Assembly: GCF_005048855.1 (NCBI RefSeq)
Contig: NZ_SUME01000002.1
Coordinates: 696,837 to 760,836 of the forward strand
Source of the DNA: Sphingobacterium olei
Lineage (GTDB): Bacteria > Bacteroidota > Bacteroidia > Sphingobacteriales > Sphingobacteriaceae
DNA: 64,000 nt
Direction of reading: 5' to 3'
Shown: in pieces, positions 1-9,391 of the stretch
How positions within the stretch are numbered: the first letter of the stretch is position 1
Layout: each line of letters opens with the position of its first letter
Made by a program: the position numbers and the translations under genes
Notes under the pieces: generated by a model
The model's input: only the letters and a program-made list of their open reading frames with translations
Database searches by the model: none
Told to the model about the DNA's origin: nothing

Positions 1-8
1 TTCAAAAA

Positions 9-575
9 ATGTCTTCTCATCATATAGTAAGAGAAAATCAAGAACCGGCATTGGTTGTGGAATCGGTAACGGATCTAGATAAAGAATATGTTGGTCAATT
101 GCTGGAATGGTGCCCTACCGTTTTTACCAATGACTATACGATAGATTTCTTTCTGGCAGATGACATCAAGGTAGACGTTGTTGTTACGAATCAATGTAAT
201 AATCTATATATACAGGAACAGATAAAAAAAATCCCACTCCAACGTGGATTTATTGCTGATGCGCTGCAGTATTTGGTTGTTAATAACTATAAAGCCGTTA
301 ATATTATTTGTGATGAAATTCCGGATGCGGTTTTTTCTTATTGTAACAAGATAAACATCGTGTTATTTTTTGGGGGCAAAAGGTATGTTTTTGTAGAAAG
401 GGAATACAAAAAGTGGAAACAAAAGGGAGAAAAGATTTTTGTGCGGGAAGACCGGTTAAAATCATTGGTCGGCATCCAGAAGGTATCCATAAATACATTT
501 ATTACGGAGCAAGATGGATTTATTTATCTAGCCTTTAATACACCCGAATTTGTGTGGATAGGAGAAGAAATCTAA
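9..575 (+). CDS. Thiamine-pyrophosphokinase-like protein (divergent)
   Basis: A 188-residue soluble protein with no signal peptide or membrane segment. Its N-terminus (MSSHHIVRENQEPAL, then GQLLEWCPTV) resembles a Bacteroidota family that I recall being annotated as thiamine pyrophosphokinase, the enzyme that makes thiamine diphosphate from thiamine and ATP. The GDxDS-type metal and substrate motif expected of an active kinase is not visible; the matching stretch reads FFLADDIKVDVVVTNQ. Catalysis is therefore doubtful, and a regulatory or decayed role is possible. Its stop codon overlaps the ATG of the next gene (TAATG), so the two are translationally coupled. The assignment rests on remembered family resemblance only. 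Confidence 0.5.
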   Translation: MSSHHIVRENQEPALVVESVTDLDKEYVGQLLEWCPTVFTNDYTIDFFLADDIKVDVVVTNQCNNLYIQEQIKKIPLQRGFIADALQYLVVNNYKAVNIICDEIPDAVFSYCNKINIVLFFGGKRYVFVEREYKKWKQKGEKIFVREDRLKSLVGIQKVSINTFITEQDGFIYLAFNTPEFVWIGEEI

Positions 576-1069
576 TGTTTACTATCCAAAAGGCTGCTGC
601 CGAAGATGTTTTAATTATTCATCAATTGGCACATCAGATTTATCCACCCACCTATATTGATGTTCTAAACCAGGAGCAGATAGATTTTATGCTCGAAAAT
701 TTATATTGTATTTCAGCGCTGAAAAAATCAATACATGATGGCCAAGAGTTTTATCTTCTATTTGATGAAAATCGAGTAGCGGTGGGTTTTATGGCACTAG
801 TGGAAAAGAAAAGTACTAGCCTCCTATTACGGATCGAAAAACTGTATCTTCTTCCAGAAACTCAGGGTAAAGGATGCGGTACACTATTGATTAACTTTGC
901 TGCAAATGAAGCATTAAAACGTAATATAACCACTCTTGAATTAAACGTAAATAGAGGAAATAAAGCTTATTATTTCTATCTGAAACAAGGCTTTGTCGTT
1001 ACTCAAGCAGTAGATATACCTTATTACAAGTATATATTAGATGATTATATCATGCGGAAGGATATATAG
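575..1069 (+). CDS. GNAT family N-acetyltransferase
   Basis: A 164-residue cytosolic acetyltransferase of the GNAT fold. The acetyl-CoA pyrophosphate loop is visible as QGKGCG after the strand EKLYLLPET, and the C-terminal stretch LNVNRGNKAYYFYLKQGF is the usual motif B region. The ATG at 575 is chosen because it begins the conserved fold, overlaps the stop of the upstream gene and follows a purine-rich GGAGAAG. The substrate cannot be read from sequence; small molecules, polyamines or protein N-termini are all possible. It lies in a two-gene operon with the thiamine-pyrophosphokinase-like gene. Confidence 0.85.
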   Translation: MFTIQKAAAEDVLIIHQLAHQIYPPTYIDVLNQEQIDFMLENLYCISALKKSIHDGQEFYLLFDENRVAVGFMALVEKKSTSLLLRIEKLYLLPETQGKGCGTLLINFAANEALKRNITTLELNVNRGNKAYYFYLKQGFVVTQAVDIPYYKYILDDYIMRKDI

Positions 1070-1126
1070 AACTCCCCTCCGTCGATTATTTTCATGAAAT
1101 CCTAACATTTTCGAGATACTTTTTAA

Positions 1127-1172
1127 GCGTTTGTAAATCAATGACTTGAATATTTGTTGTAGTGCGTTTGTA
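1127..1172 (+). repeat. Direct repeat GCGTTTGTA upstream of susC
   Basis: Two exact copies of GCGTTTGTA lie at 1127-1135 and 1164-1172, 37 bp apart start to start, in the 288-bp region before susC. Direct repeats in this position could bind a transcription activator of the polysaccharide utilisation locus. A -7-like TAAATTTG follows at 1262-1269, but no convincing -33 box precedes it. Binding is inference. Confidence 0.3.
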
Positions 1173-1357
1173 GTGCTGTTTTTAGATATTTTTTATTGTT
1201 TCTCATTTTCTGTAGGGCTAATTGTAGGCCTCTGAAAAAGCAAAAATTAGAATTCGTAACCTAAATTTGATGTATAGTCTTCTAAAATCTGTCACACAGA
1301 AAGAGGACTATATGGATAACCAAATAATTTATAAACCATGTTTAATAATTTCAGCTT

Positions 1358-4300
1358 ATGAGAAATGGAGTTTTACATGCATTCATGTTACTATGTATGT
1401 GTTTTTCGACCATGGAACTTGTTGCACAATCGTTGCAGGTAAGAGGTCGTGTAACATCTACTGTGGGGAGTAATCCCCTTCCGGGTGTTACAGTAGCTAT
1501 CCTGGGACAAAGTATATCTACAAGTACGAATGTGTCAGGCGAATATTCAATTACAATTTCGGGATCAAGTGCTACTTTGGTGTTCAGTCAGGTGGGAAGG
1601 GTTTCTCAACAAATCAGTGTCACATCTAGCGGAACGTACAATGTTTCATTGGAGGAAGAGCTAAGCGAGTTGGACGAAGTTGTTGTCGTTGGGTATGGAA
1701 CACAAAAGAAAAGTTTGGTCACAGGGGCAATATCTTCCGTAAAAGAAGAAGAACTTAAATCTGTGTCTAACGCGCGAATAGATCAGGCATTACAGGGGAG
1801 GACTGCGGGTGTCACCGTGCTACCGACTTCAGGCCAGCCTGGAGCGGGAATCAATATACGGATTCGTGGCACGGGGTCAAATAGATCTAATCAACCGCTT
1901 TACGTTATTGATGGTGTACGCGCCGGTGGGATTGAAGCTCTCGACCCATCAGAAGTAGCATCCATAGAAGTGCTTAAGGATGCAGCCTCAGCAGCGATTT
2001 ATGGCGCTGAGGGCGCGAATGGTGTCATTATTATTACCACGAAAACAGGGAAGCATAACACGTCAGACATTAGCTGGAGTTCGCAGCTTGTACAGCAATC
2101 TGTTAAAAATAATTTCATTACAATGATGAATGCAGATCAGTATCAGCAGTATTTGCAAGCGTCCAATACACCAGGGAGTCCTTCGGCTTCTGACGTCACT
2201 GATCCAGAGGGTACAAACTGGTTATCGGAAGTAATAAATAATGCGCCCCAACAGCGCCATACATTGACCTTTAGCGGAGGTTCAGAAAAGTCTACTTATT
2301 TATTAAGCGGGACTTATTTCACACAAGAAGGTATTGCAGGTGGCCCTAAATCGAGGTTTGATCGTTACAATGTGCGTTTTAACGGAGATAGTAAATTACG
2401 ATCTTGGCTGACTGTTGGAAATAGGTTGTCTATTACGCAGTTTAAGCGAAGGGCGATCTCTGACAACAACGAGTTTGGTTCTATCCTGGTTAGTGCCTTG
2501 GTAATGGATCCGACGACGCCAGTGGTGTATGCTAATGGTTCGACCTTGCCGTCACATGTACAAGCGGCAATGGGAGGAACTACACCTAATGGGGATCCTA
2601 TTGGGCCTTTGTTGCGGACAGATCCGAACGGAAACTTATATGGTATCTCCAATTGGTTAAGAGGAGAATATGGTAATCCGTTGGCACGCATAGATATGGC
2701 AAGGGGGGAAACTGTTCAGAATAAGATAGTGGGAAATGTATATGCAGAAGTGGAACCGATCGAGAACTTCAAGTTTACCTCACGTTTTGGTGTAGACATC
2801 GCTTCACAACAAGGTCACGGATGGACACCGACATTTTGGTCTTCCAGCGAAAGCCTTAACAGTATAGCAACGGGATGGGACAATAGTGACACCTGGACGT
2901 CCTGGCAGTGGGAAAACTTCGCAACTTATCAACGCGCATTTAATCAGCATAATTTATCCGTATTGGGAGGTGTATCTGCTATGAAATTTATGTGGCATGG
3001 GATGAACGGAAGTTATGCAGGACTTTTTAAAGAAGAAGATAGATTCTCCTATGCCGATTTCGTGCCAGATGATACCGACCGCATAGGTAGTAATGCCAAT
3101 ACGCGTACACTGGCGTCATTTTTTGGTCGGATTTCCTATGATTTCGCGGGAAGGTACCTATTGAACGCTACGGTAAGAAGAGACGGTTCGTCCCTGTTCT
3201 CCAGCGGATATAAATGGGGAACATTCCCGTCTGTATCGGCGGGATGGATTCTTTCCAACGAGAGTTTTTATGGAGCGGCATTATCTAGTATTTTGAACTA
3301 TGCTAAGGTTCGCGCCAGTTGGGGACAAAATGGTAGCCTTTCGGCAGTGGGACTTGGTGAATGGATGAATGCTGTGGGTTCTGGACATTTCTATCCCGAT
3401 GCGGATGGAAACCTATTGAATGGTGCAGCTCCCAATAACCTTGCTTACCCTACCCTTACCTGGGAGACAAGTCAGCAGTTTGATGTGGGTTTGGATCTAG
3501 CATTCCTAAGTAACCGCTTATCAGTAACCATGGACTACTATAAAAAGTCTACAATGGATCTGTTGACGACGGGCTCCGCTCCTTTTTTTGCAGGTGCTCC
3601 ATTATTGACAGTCAATGCCGGAGAAGTCGTTAACAAGGGTTTCGAATTTGAGATGAACTACCGCGACAAAATTGGTTCGGATTTCAATTTTGAAATTGGA
3701 GGTAACTTCACCACGTTGAATAATAAGGTAACGCGTCTTGATCCCAATATTCCTTTTATCGGCGGGGCAGGAGTTGGTACGGGTTGGACGGCAACAGCTA
3801 TGACACTAAACAATCCTATCTGGTATTTTAATGGGTACAAAACAGACGGAATCTTCCAAACACCGGAAGAGATATCACAATATATTGCGGACAACGGCCT
3901 AACGGGATACGCACCAAATCCAGGGGATCCAAGAGTTGTGGATGTGAATGGTGACGGACAAATATCTAATGCGGATATGACGATGATCGGAAATCCACAT
4001 CCAGATTTTGTTTATGGGGCCCGGCTGAGCGCCTCGTATAAGGGATTTGACTTTCTTGTGCTATTTCAAGGGCAGACAGGAAATGACATCATGATGGGCT
4101 TTAATCGAACAGATCGGCCGACAGCAAACAAACCTGCTTTCTTCTCGACCGATGCATGGACAGGACCGGGAAGCACTAATACCTGGTTTGCCCCTAATAC
4201 GTCCAACAATTACATCTATAATAGTGACTTGATGATATTTAGTGGATCTTTTGCCCGAATCCGTCAATTGCAATTCGGATATACCTTAGGCGATAATGTT

Positions 4301-4483
4301 TTAAACACTATCAGGTTCAAGAATGCAAGAGTGTACGTTTCGCTTGACGACTTTTTCACGTTCACCAAATACCCGGGTGTAGATCCTGAAGGGGGAAGTA
4401 ACGGTGGAAATAGCATAGGTATTGACAGGGGAGGATACCCTATTCCAAGAAAGGCAATGGTGGGTTTATCCTTTACATTCTAA
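1358..4483 (+). CDS. SusC/RagA-type TonB-linked outer-membrane transporter
   Basis: A 1041-residue TonB-dependent transporter that moves oligosaccharides across the outer membrane together with its SusD partner. The start at 1358 gives a signal peptide ending near VAQS (about residue 25). Next come a carboxypeptidase-regulatory-like domain (about 27-100), the plug with the SusC signature VVVVGYGTQKK (about 107-117) and the peptide RIRGTG, then a long beta-barrel ending in an aromatic C-terminus (GLSFTF). It begins a four-gene operon, followed 20 bp later by susD. The GH16 and GH3 enzymes downstream point to beta-glucan as substrate. No sigma/anti-sigma pair, HTCS or SusR is adjacent. Confidence 0.95.
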   Translation: MRNGVLHAFMLLCMCFSTMELVAQSLQVRGRVTSTVGSNPLPGVTVAILGQSISTSTNVSGEYSITISGSSATLVFSQVGRVSQQISVTSSGTYNVSLEEELSELDEVVVVGYGTQKKSLVTGAISSVKEEELKSVSNARIDQALQGRTAGVTVLPTSGQPGAGINIRIRGTGSNRSNQPLYVIDGVRAGGIEALDPSEVASIEVLKDAASAAIYGAEGANGVIIITTKTGKHNTSDISWSSQLVQQSVKNNFITMMNADQYQQYLQASNTPGSPSASDVTDPEGTNWLSEVINNAPQQRHTLTFSGGSEKSTYLLSGTYFTQEGIAGGPKSRFDRYNVRFNGDSKLRSWLTVGNRLSITQFKRRAISDNNEFGSILVSALVMDPTTPVVYANGSTLPSHVQAAMGGTTPNGDPIGPLLRTDPNGNLYGISNWLRGEYGNPLARIDMARGETVQNKIVGNVYAEVEPIENFKFTSRFGVDIASQQGHGWTPTFWSSSESLNSIATGWDNSDTWTSWQWENFATYQRAFNQHNLSVLGGVSAMKFMWHGMNGSYAGLFKEEDRFSYADFVPDDTDRIGSNANTRTLASFFGRISYDFAGRYLLNATVRRDGSSLFSSGYKWGTFPSVSAGWILSNESFYGAALSSILNYAKVRASWGQNGSLSAVGLGEWMNAVGSGHFYPDADGNLLNGAAPNNLAYPTLTWETSQQFDVGLDLAFLSNRLSVTMDYYKKSTMDLLTTGSAPFFAGAPLLTVNAGEVVNKGFEFEMNYRDKIGSDFNFEIGGNFTTLNNKVTRLDPNIPFIGGAGVGTGWTATAMTLNNPIWYFNGYKTDGIFQTPEEISQYIADNGLTGYAPNPGDPRVVDVNGDGQISNADMTMIGNPHPDFVYGARLSASYKGFDFLVLFQGQTGNDIMMGFNRTDRPTANKPAFFSTDAWTGPGSTNTWFAPNTSNNYIYNSDLMIFSGSFARIRQLQFGYTLGDNVLNTIRFKNARVYVSLDDFFTFTKYPGVDPEGGSNGGNSIGIDRGGYPIPRKAMVGLSFTF

Positions 4484-4503
4484 TAATTAAATAGATACAT
4501 ATT

Positions 4504-6015
4504 ATGAAAAAGAGATATATCAAGAGTTTTTCAGTTCTTACTGCCATGTTACTCCTGTTTGCGGGGTGTGAGAAATTTCTGGAACAAGACGTTCCGGGAC
4601 AATATTCTGAGGACGATTTTTACGAATCGGATGTGGATGCAACACAAGCAGTTACCGCCATTTACAACTTCATGGCGGCACATTATAATGGTACTTGGGG
4701 TAGCGTTTACTTTATCAAAACACTACCATCGGATGAGGCGAATGCTGGAGGTAGTGGTCCTGGAGATCAACCGGGTTATCAGCAGATCAACACCTATAAT
4801 TTTGATGCGACAAATGAAAGTATACGTGATGTATGGAGGATGTGTTACTACACGATCTTTCGTGCGAATAAGGTGATTAATAAGGTGAGTCCGGATAACG
4901 ATTTGCGTAAACGTCTCATTGCGGAGGCTAAAGTGATTCGGGCGTATCAGTATTTTGAATTGACGTCGTTATGGGGTGATGTGCCCCTGGTTTTAGACGA
5001 TGTGCCTGCGACTCAATATACTTCAACCGGACGGCAGCCTCGTGCAGATGTGTATGCTCAAGTAGAGCAAGATTGTCGCGACGCCATTGCTGTGCTTCCG
5101 ATTCGTAGTGGTTATGCTGGAGGAGATCGGTTTAGGGTAACCAAGGGGACAGCACAGGCTCTCTTAGGAAAGGTACTTCTCTATCAAGAAAAATGGCAAT
5201 CCGCTGCAGCCGAGTTTGATAACGTCATCACTTCAAATCAATACGGTCTGGAACCAAGTATAGGACATGCATTTTCACGGACAGGCGAGTTTGGGAAAGA
5301 GTCTATTTTTGAAGTAAGCTATGCCAGCGACCGGAGTTACGATTGGGGTAATTTCCCATGGGACTCTCGTCCGATTAGCAACATCCATATCCAATTGATG
5401 GGACCTCGCAGTGACTTTTATGTTAAGGCACCTGCCGATTCGCTCGTCGGCGGCTGGGGCTTTATAACACCAAAGAAAAAACTTTGGGATGCATTTATCG
5501 CTGCCGGTGATGTCGATAGAAGAAAGAATACGGTGATGTCGTTAAGCGAGCTGCGGGCTGCCGGAGGAGACTGGACAAGTACAAACGCTTATCAATTTGA
5601 AGGTTATTTCCAACGGAAATATGGTACGTATGCGTCACAATCTGGTGCTCCGGTTGCCGAATTGAACTATGGGAATAATTGGCGTTTAATTCGGTATTCG
5701 GACGTGTTGTTAATGGCTGCGGAAGCATATTATCGTTCCAATGATGAAGATAGGGCGCGGACCGAACTAAATAAAGTTCGACTTCGTGCTAATTTGCCAG
5801 ATATTACTGCCACAGGTACGGCCTTATTTGAATCTATCGTTAGCGAGCGACAACTGGAGCTCGCTTATGAAGGTGCTCGTTTCCCTGATCTTGTCCGTTG
5901 GGGCAGGGCATCAGCAGAATTAGCTGCTCAGGGTTTTATTGCGGGTAAACATGAACTGATGCCTATTCCGGATAACGAAGTGCGAACTGGCGGATTAACG
6001 CAAAATAATTATTAA
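4504..6015 (+). CDS. SusD/RagB-type glycan-binding lipoprotein
   Basis: A 503-residue surface lipoprotein that captures glycan and forms the lid of the SusC transporter. The lipobox LFAGC places the acylated cysteine at residue 22. The N-terminal part has the family pattern EKFLEQDVPGQYS, the middle has the TPR-like helices typical of SusD, and the C-terminus carries EGARFPDLVRWGRA and the ending GLTQNNY. The length is normal for the family. It is the second gene of the utilisation locus, directly after susC and before the GH16 lipoprotein. Confidence 0.95.
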   Translation: MKKRYIKSFSVLTAMLLLFAGCEKFLEQDVPGQYSEDDFYESDVDATQAVTAIYNFMAAHYNGTWGSVYFIKTLPSDEANAGGSGPGDQPGYQQINTYNFDATNESIRDVWRMCYYTIFRANKVINKVSPDNDLRKRLIAEAKVIRAYQYFELTSLWGDVPLVLDDVPATQYTSTGRQPRADVYAQVEQDCRDAIAVLPIRSGYAGGDRFRVTKGTAQALLGKVLLYQEKWQSAAAEFDNVITSNQYGLEPSIGHAFSRTGEFGKESIFEVSYASDRSYDWGNFPWDSRPISNIHIQLMGPRSDFYVKAPADSLVGGWGFITPKKKLWDAFIAAGDVDRRKNTVMSLSELRAAGGDWTSTNAYQFEGYFQRKYGTYASQSGAPVAELNYGNNWRLIRYSDVLLMAAEAYYRSNDEDRARTELNKVRLRANLPDITATGTALFESIVSERQLELAYEGARFPDLVRWGRASAELAAQGFIAGKHELMPIPDNEVRTGGLTQNNY

Positions 6016-6078
6016 TGCCCCTATACATTTTTTACCTTGAATGGAGACCTATATGGTTTCTGTAGAACAATATTAGAT

Positions 6079-6942
6079 ATGCATATCAATCTTTTAGCAA
6101 CTTTGTTGTGTGTTTTTTTATCTGCTTCTCTTTTTGGCTGTGTCAGTGAAGAAAAAAGTGGCGGTACATTAGACTCTGTGATCAATAACAATTGGCAATT
6201 TACAACATCACCAACTTGGTCTGATGAATTTGATTACGAAGGAGCTCCCGATCCCAAAAAATGGGGATATGATGTGGGTTCCGAAAATAATGGATGGGGG
6301 AACAACGAACTTCAGTATTACACCGAATCTAGGTTGGAAAATGCACGGGTAGAAGACGGATCACTGACTATTACCGCCCGTAAAGAAGATTTTGAGGGAT
6401 TAGCGTATACATCTGCTAGATTGGTGAGCCGAGGCAAGGCAGATTTTTTATACGGTCGGTTTGAAGTAAAGGCCAAGGTGCCTACCGGAAGGGGGACATG
6501 GTCTGCCGTTTGGATGTTGCCTACCGATTGGGCTTATGGTGGATGGCCAAACTCTGGTGAAATTGATATCCTTGAGCATGTCGGATACGATTTGGGTGTG
6601 GTACATATCAGTACGCACACGAAAGATTATCACCATTCGATCGGAACACAGAAAACAGCTACGAAAGCGATACAGAACCCTTCTACTGAGTTTCATTTAT
6701 ATCGCGTAGATTGGACTCCCGATTATATCCGTGGATTCGTCGACGATCAACAAATATTCAATTTTCCCAATGAAAAGAAAGGATCTAATGCTTGGCCTTT
6801 TGATAAACGATTTCATTGGCTAATCAATATCGCTGTAGGTGGAGATTGGGGCGGACAGCAAGGGGTGGATGAACATGCTTTTCCTGCCGAAATGAAAGTT
6901 GATTATGTTAGAGTATATGATCTCATAAATCCGTCTAAATAG
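6079..6942 (+). CDS. GH16 family glycoside hydrolase (laminarinase/lichenase-like), lipoprotein
   Basis: A 287-residue endo-acting beta-glucanase of glycoside hydrolase family 16. The ATG at 6079 is chosen because it gives a clean lipoprotein signal (SLFGC, Cys 21); an in-frame ATG at 6037 would add 14 residues before it. The catalytic motif is visible as GEIDILEHVG, with nucleophile Glu161, Asp163 and acid/base Glu166. WSDEFDYEG and WGNNELQYYT are typical of laminarinase-type GH16. As a surface lipoprotein it would cut polysaccharide outside the cell for uptake by the SusC/SusD pair. GH16 also contains agarases and carrageenases, but the GH3 neighbour favours a beta-glucan. Confidence 0.9.
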   Translation: MHINLLATLLCVFLSASLFGCVSEEKSGGTLDSVINNNWQFTTSPTWSDEFDYEGAPDPKKWGYDVGSENNGWGNNELQYYTESRLENARVEDGSLTITARKEDFEGLAYTSARLVSRGKADFLYGRFEVKAKVPTGRGTWSAVWMLPTDWAYGGWPNSGEIDILEHVGYDLGVVHISTHTKDYHHSIGTQKTATKAIQNPSTEFHLYRVDWTPDYIRGFVDDQQIFNFPNEKKGSNAWPFDKRFHWLINIAVGGDWGGQQGVDEHAFPAEMKVDYVRVYDLINPSK

Positions 6943-6982
6943 AAAAAAATAACAATCCCTTACCGCACTATACACGTATATT

Positions 6983-9322
6983 ATGAACAATAGACTAGGC
7001 ACGCTTGTACTTGCTCTTTCATTTGGTTTGATCATCTCCGGAAGATCGCTGTATGCACAAGCAAAACTGTTTACCAATGTAGACGAATCAAAAGTAGAGG
7101 CAATTTTAAAACGTCTTACCTTGGAAGAAAAGGTGGGACAGATGACACAGGTAACTTTAGATGTGTTAACAATAGGACCGGATCCATTTTCAAGCAAAGA
7201 ACCATTGGTGTTAGACCCAATACAGCTAGAGACCGCATTTAAAAAATATAAAGTCGGCTCAGTATTGAATACAGCCAATAATAGAGCGAGAACTGTGGAG
7301 GTATGGAATGACTTGATAGGGAAGTTACAGGAGGAGGCTATTAAAGAAACCGGTATTCCTATAATTTATGGTGTCGATGCGATCCATGGTACTACATACA
7401 CCGCAGGAGCAACGTTTTTTCCCCAGCAAATAGGTATCGCAGCAACATGGCAGCCAGAGTTTGCCTATAAAGGATCTCAGGTAACGGCTTATGAGACGCG
7501 GGCATCTGCTATCCCTTGGAATTTCAGCCCCTTACTAGATCTCGGACGCATTCCGAGCTGGCCGAGGATGTGGGAGACCTATGGTGAGGATTCCTATCTG
7601 ACCGCTACAATGGCAGCTGCTGCTATCAAAGGATACGAAGGTGATGACCTTTCCAGTCCGTTTTCGGTAGCATCCTGTATCAAGCACTTTATTGCCTATG
7701 GAGCAGAGCGCTCGGGGAAAGATCGCACTCCGACATGGATTCCAGAAATTCAATTACGTGAATATTATCTAGGCTCATATAAAGCAGCCATTGATGCGGG
7801 ATCACACAGCGTCATGATCAATTCGGGGATTATTAATGGACTACCTGTACATGCCAATCCGGGATTATTAACCAAATTGTTGAAAGAGGAACTTGGATTC
7901 GAAGGTGTTATTGTGACCGACTGGGCAGATATTGAGAATATTTACAACCGTGATAAGGCTGCTGAAAATCATAAGGAGGCGGTGAAAAAGGCGATAAATG
8001 CCGGTATCGATATGTCTATGGTACCGTATAATTTTAAGTTTTGTGACTACTTGATCGAATTGGTGAAAGACGAAGAGGTGCCGATCGCGCGCATTGACGA
8101 TGCAGTTACGAAGATACTAAAACTTAAGATGGCGTTGGGACTTTTTGAAAATCCAATCCCAAAAGAGGGTCAATATCTAGATTTTGCGTCAGAAAAGTTC
8201 AAAAAATTAGCTTTTGATGCGGCAGCTGAATCTATTACGCTATTGAAGAACAACAATGTATTGCCACTCAAGGTGAATACAAAGGTATTGGTTTCGGGAC
8301 CAAATGCACATTCGATGCGAGCGCTCAACGGAGGTTGGTCTTATTCTTGGCAAGGAGAAAAAGTACATGAATTTTCGGAAGGTTACCACACGATATATGA
8401 TGCAATAGCCCACAAAAATGGAAAGGAAAATACCACTTACGTTGCCGGGGTATCCTATAAAAACGATGGTGAATGGCATGAAGAGTATCAAATCGATATA
8501 GATGAAGCAGTACGCGCAGCACAGCATGTAGAATCTATTATCCTATGTCTTGGAGAGAATACCTATACCGAATCGGTTGGCAATATGAATGATTTGTATA
8601 TCTCAGAAAATCAAGAAAAATTGGCCAAAGCTTTAATAGCAACAGGCAAACCTGTTATATTGGTGCTCAATGAAGGCCGCCCGAGACTAATCAGTCGTTT
8701 TGAAGCGGAACTGAAAGGGGTTATTCAAACCTATTTACCTGGGAATTATGGTGGAGATGCATTGGCTTCCATTCTTTTTGGTGAGATTAACCCTTCTGGA
8801 AAATTGCCATATTCTTATCCAAAGTTTCCGAACGCACTATTGACATACGATTATAAACCTGCCGAGGTAAAGGAATCGATGGACGGTGTTTATAACTACC
8901 AGAATGCGGTGGAATTCCAGTACCCATTTGGTTATGGATTGAGTTATACCACTTTTACATATGCAGGTCTCGCCTTCGACAAAACTAACATCAAGGCCGA
9001 TGAGAATTTCACGGTCACTGTAAAAGTGACGAATAGCGGAAATCGTGCAGGAAAAGAAGTCGTGCAATTGTATTCATCAGATGAATACGCTTCCATTACA
9101 CCCGACAATAAACGATTACGAGCTTTTCAAAAAATCGAATTAAATCCGGGGGAAACCAAAGATCTCGTATTTATATTGAACGGTAAGGATCTTTCGTTCG
9201 TGGATTACGATCTAAGGAGAGTTACTGAAAAAGGTAGTTTCAGAATCAATGTAGGTACGGAGATAGGCAAGTTGAATGTAGTAGATACAAAGGTATTCAC
9301 GGAACACAAGCGGGTCATGTAA
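6983..9322 (+). CDS. bglX: GH3 family beta-glucosidase (periplasmic)
   Basis: A 779-residue exo-beta-glucosidase of glycoside hydrolase family 3 that would finish the oligosaccharides produced by the upstream GH16 enzyme. A signal peptide ends at LYAQA (about residue 26). The N-terminal TIM-barrel has LEEKVGQMTQ, the substrate motif KHFIAYG and the nucleophile Asp313 in VTDWAD. The second alpha/beta domain includes LKNNNVLPLK, and a fibronectin-III-like domain (about 670-770, GYGLSYTTFTY onward) ends the protein, so the full BglX architecture is present. It is the last gene of the operon. The symbol is by architecture only. Confidence 0.9.
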   Translation: MNNRLGTLVLALSFGLIISGRSLYAQAKLFTNVDESKVEAILKRLTLEEKVGQMTQVTLDVLTIGPDPFSSKEPLVLDPIQLETAFKKYKVGSVLNTANNRARTVEVWNDLIGKLQEEAIKETGIPIIYGVDAIHGTTYTAGATFFPQQIGIAATWQPEFAYKGSQVTAYETRASAIPWNFSPLLDLGRIPSWPRMWETYGEDSYLTATMAAAAIKGYEGDDLSSPFSVASCIKHFIAYGAERSGKDRTPTWIPEIQLREYYLGSYKAAIDAGSHSVMINSGIINGLPVHANPGLLTKLLKEELGFEGVIVTDWADIENIYNRDKAAENHKEAVKKAINAGIDMSMVPYNFKFCDYLIELVKDEEVPIARIDDAVTKILKLKMALGLFENPIPKEGQYLDFASEKFKKLAFDAAAESITLLKNNNVLPLKVNTKVLVSGPNAHSMRALNGGWSYSWQGEKVHEFSEGYHTIYDAIAHKNGKENTTYVAGVSYKNDGEWHEEYQIDIDEAVRAAQHVESIILCLGENTYTESVGNMNDLYISENQEKLAKALIATGKPVILVLNEGRPRLISRFEAELKGVIQTYLPGNYGGDALASILFGEINPSGKLPYSYPKFPNALLTYDYKPAEVKESMDGVYNYQNAVEFQYPFGYGLSYTTFTYAGLAFDKTNIKADENFTVTVKVTNSGNRAGKEVVQLYSSDEYASITPDNKRLRAFQKIELNPGETKDLVFILNGKDLSFVDYDLRRVTEKGSFRINVGTEIGKLNVVDTKVFTEHKRVM

Positions 9323-9335
9323 GCCATCTAAATAA

Positions 9336-9384
9336 AAGGCTGTGTGGGCGATGTTGTCCAGGACAACATCGCCCACACAGCCTT
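9336..9384. terminator. Perfect 24-bp palindromic bidirectional terminator
   Basis: The arms 9336-9359 and 9361-9384 are exact reverse complements around one central A. They lie between two convergent genes, the GH3 gene ending at 9322 and the M28 peptidase ending at 9392. The arms start and end AAGG...CCTT, so each strand sees a short A/T flank. The stem is longer and more perfect than the other terminators in this window. Confidence 0.85.
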
Positions 9385-9391
9385 GTCTCTT

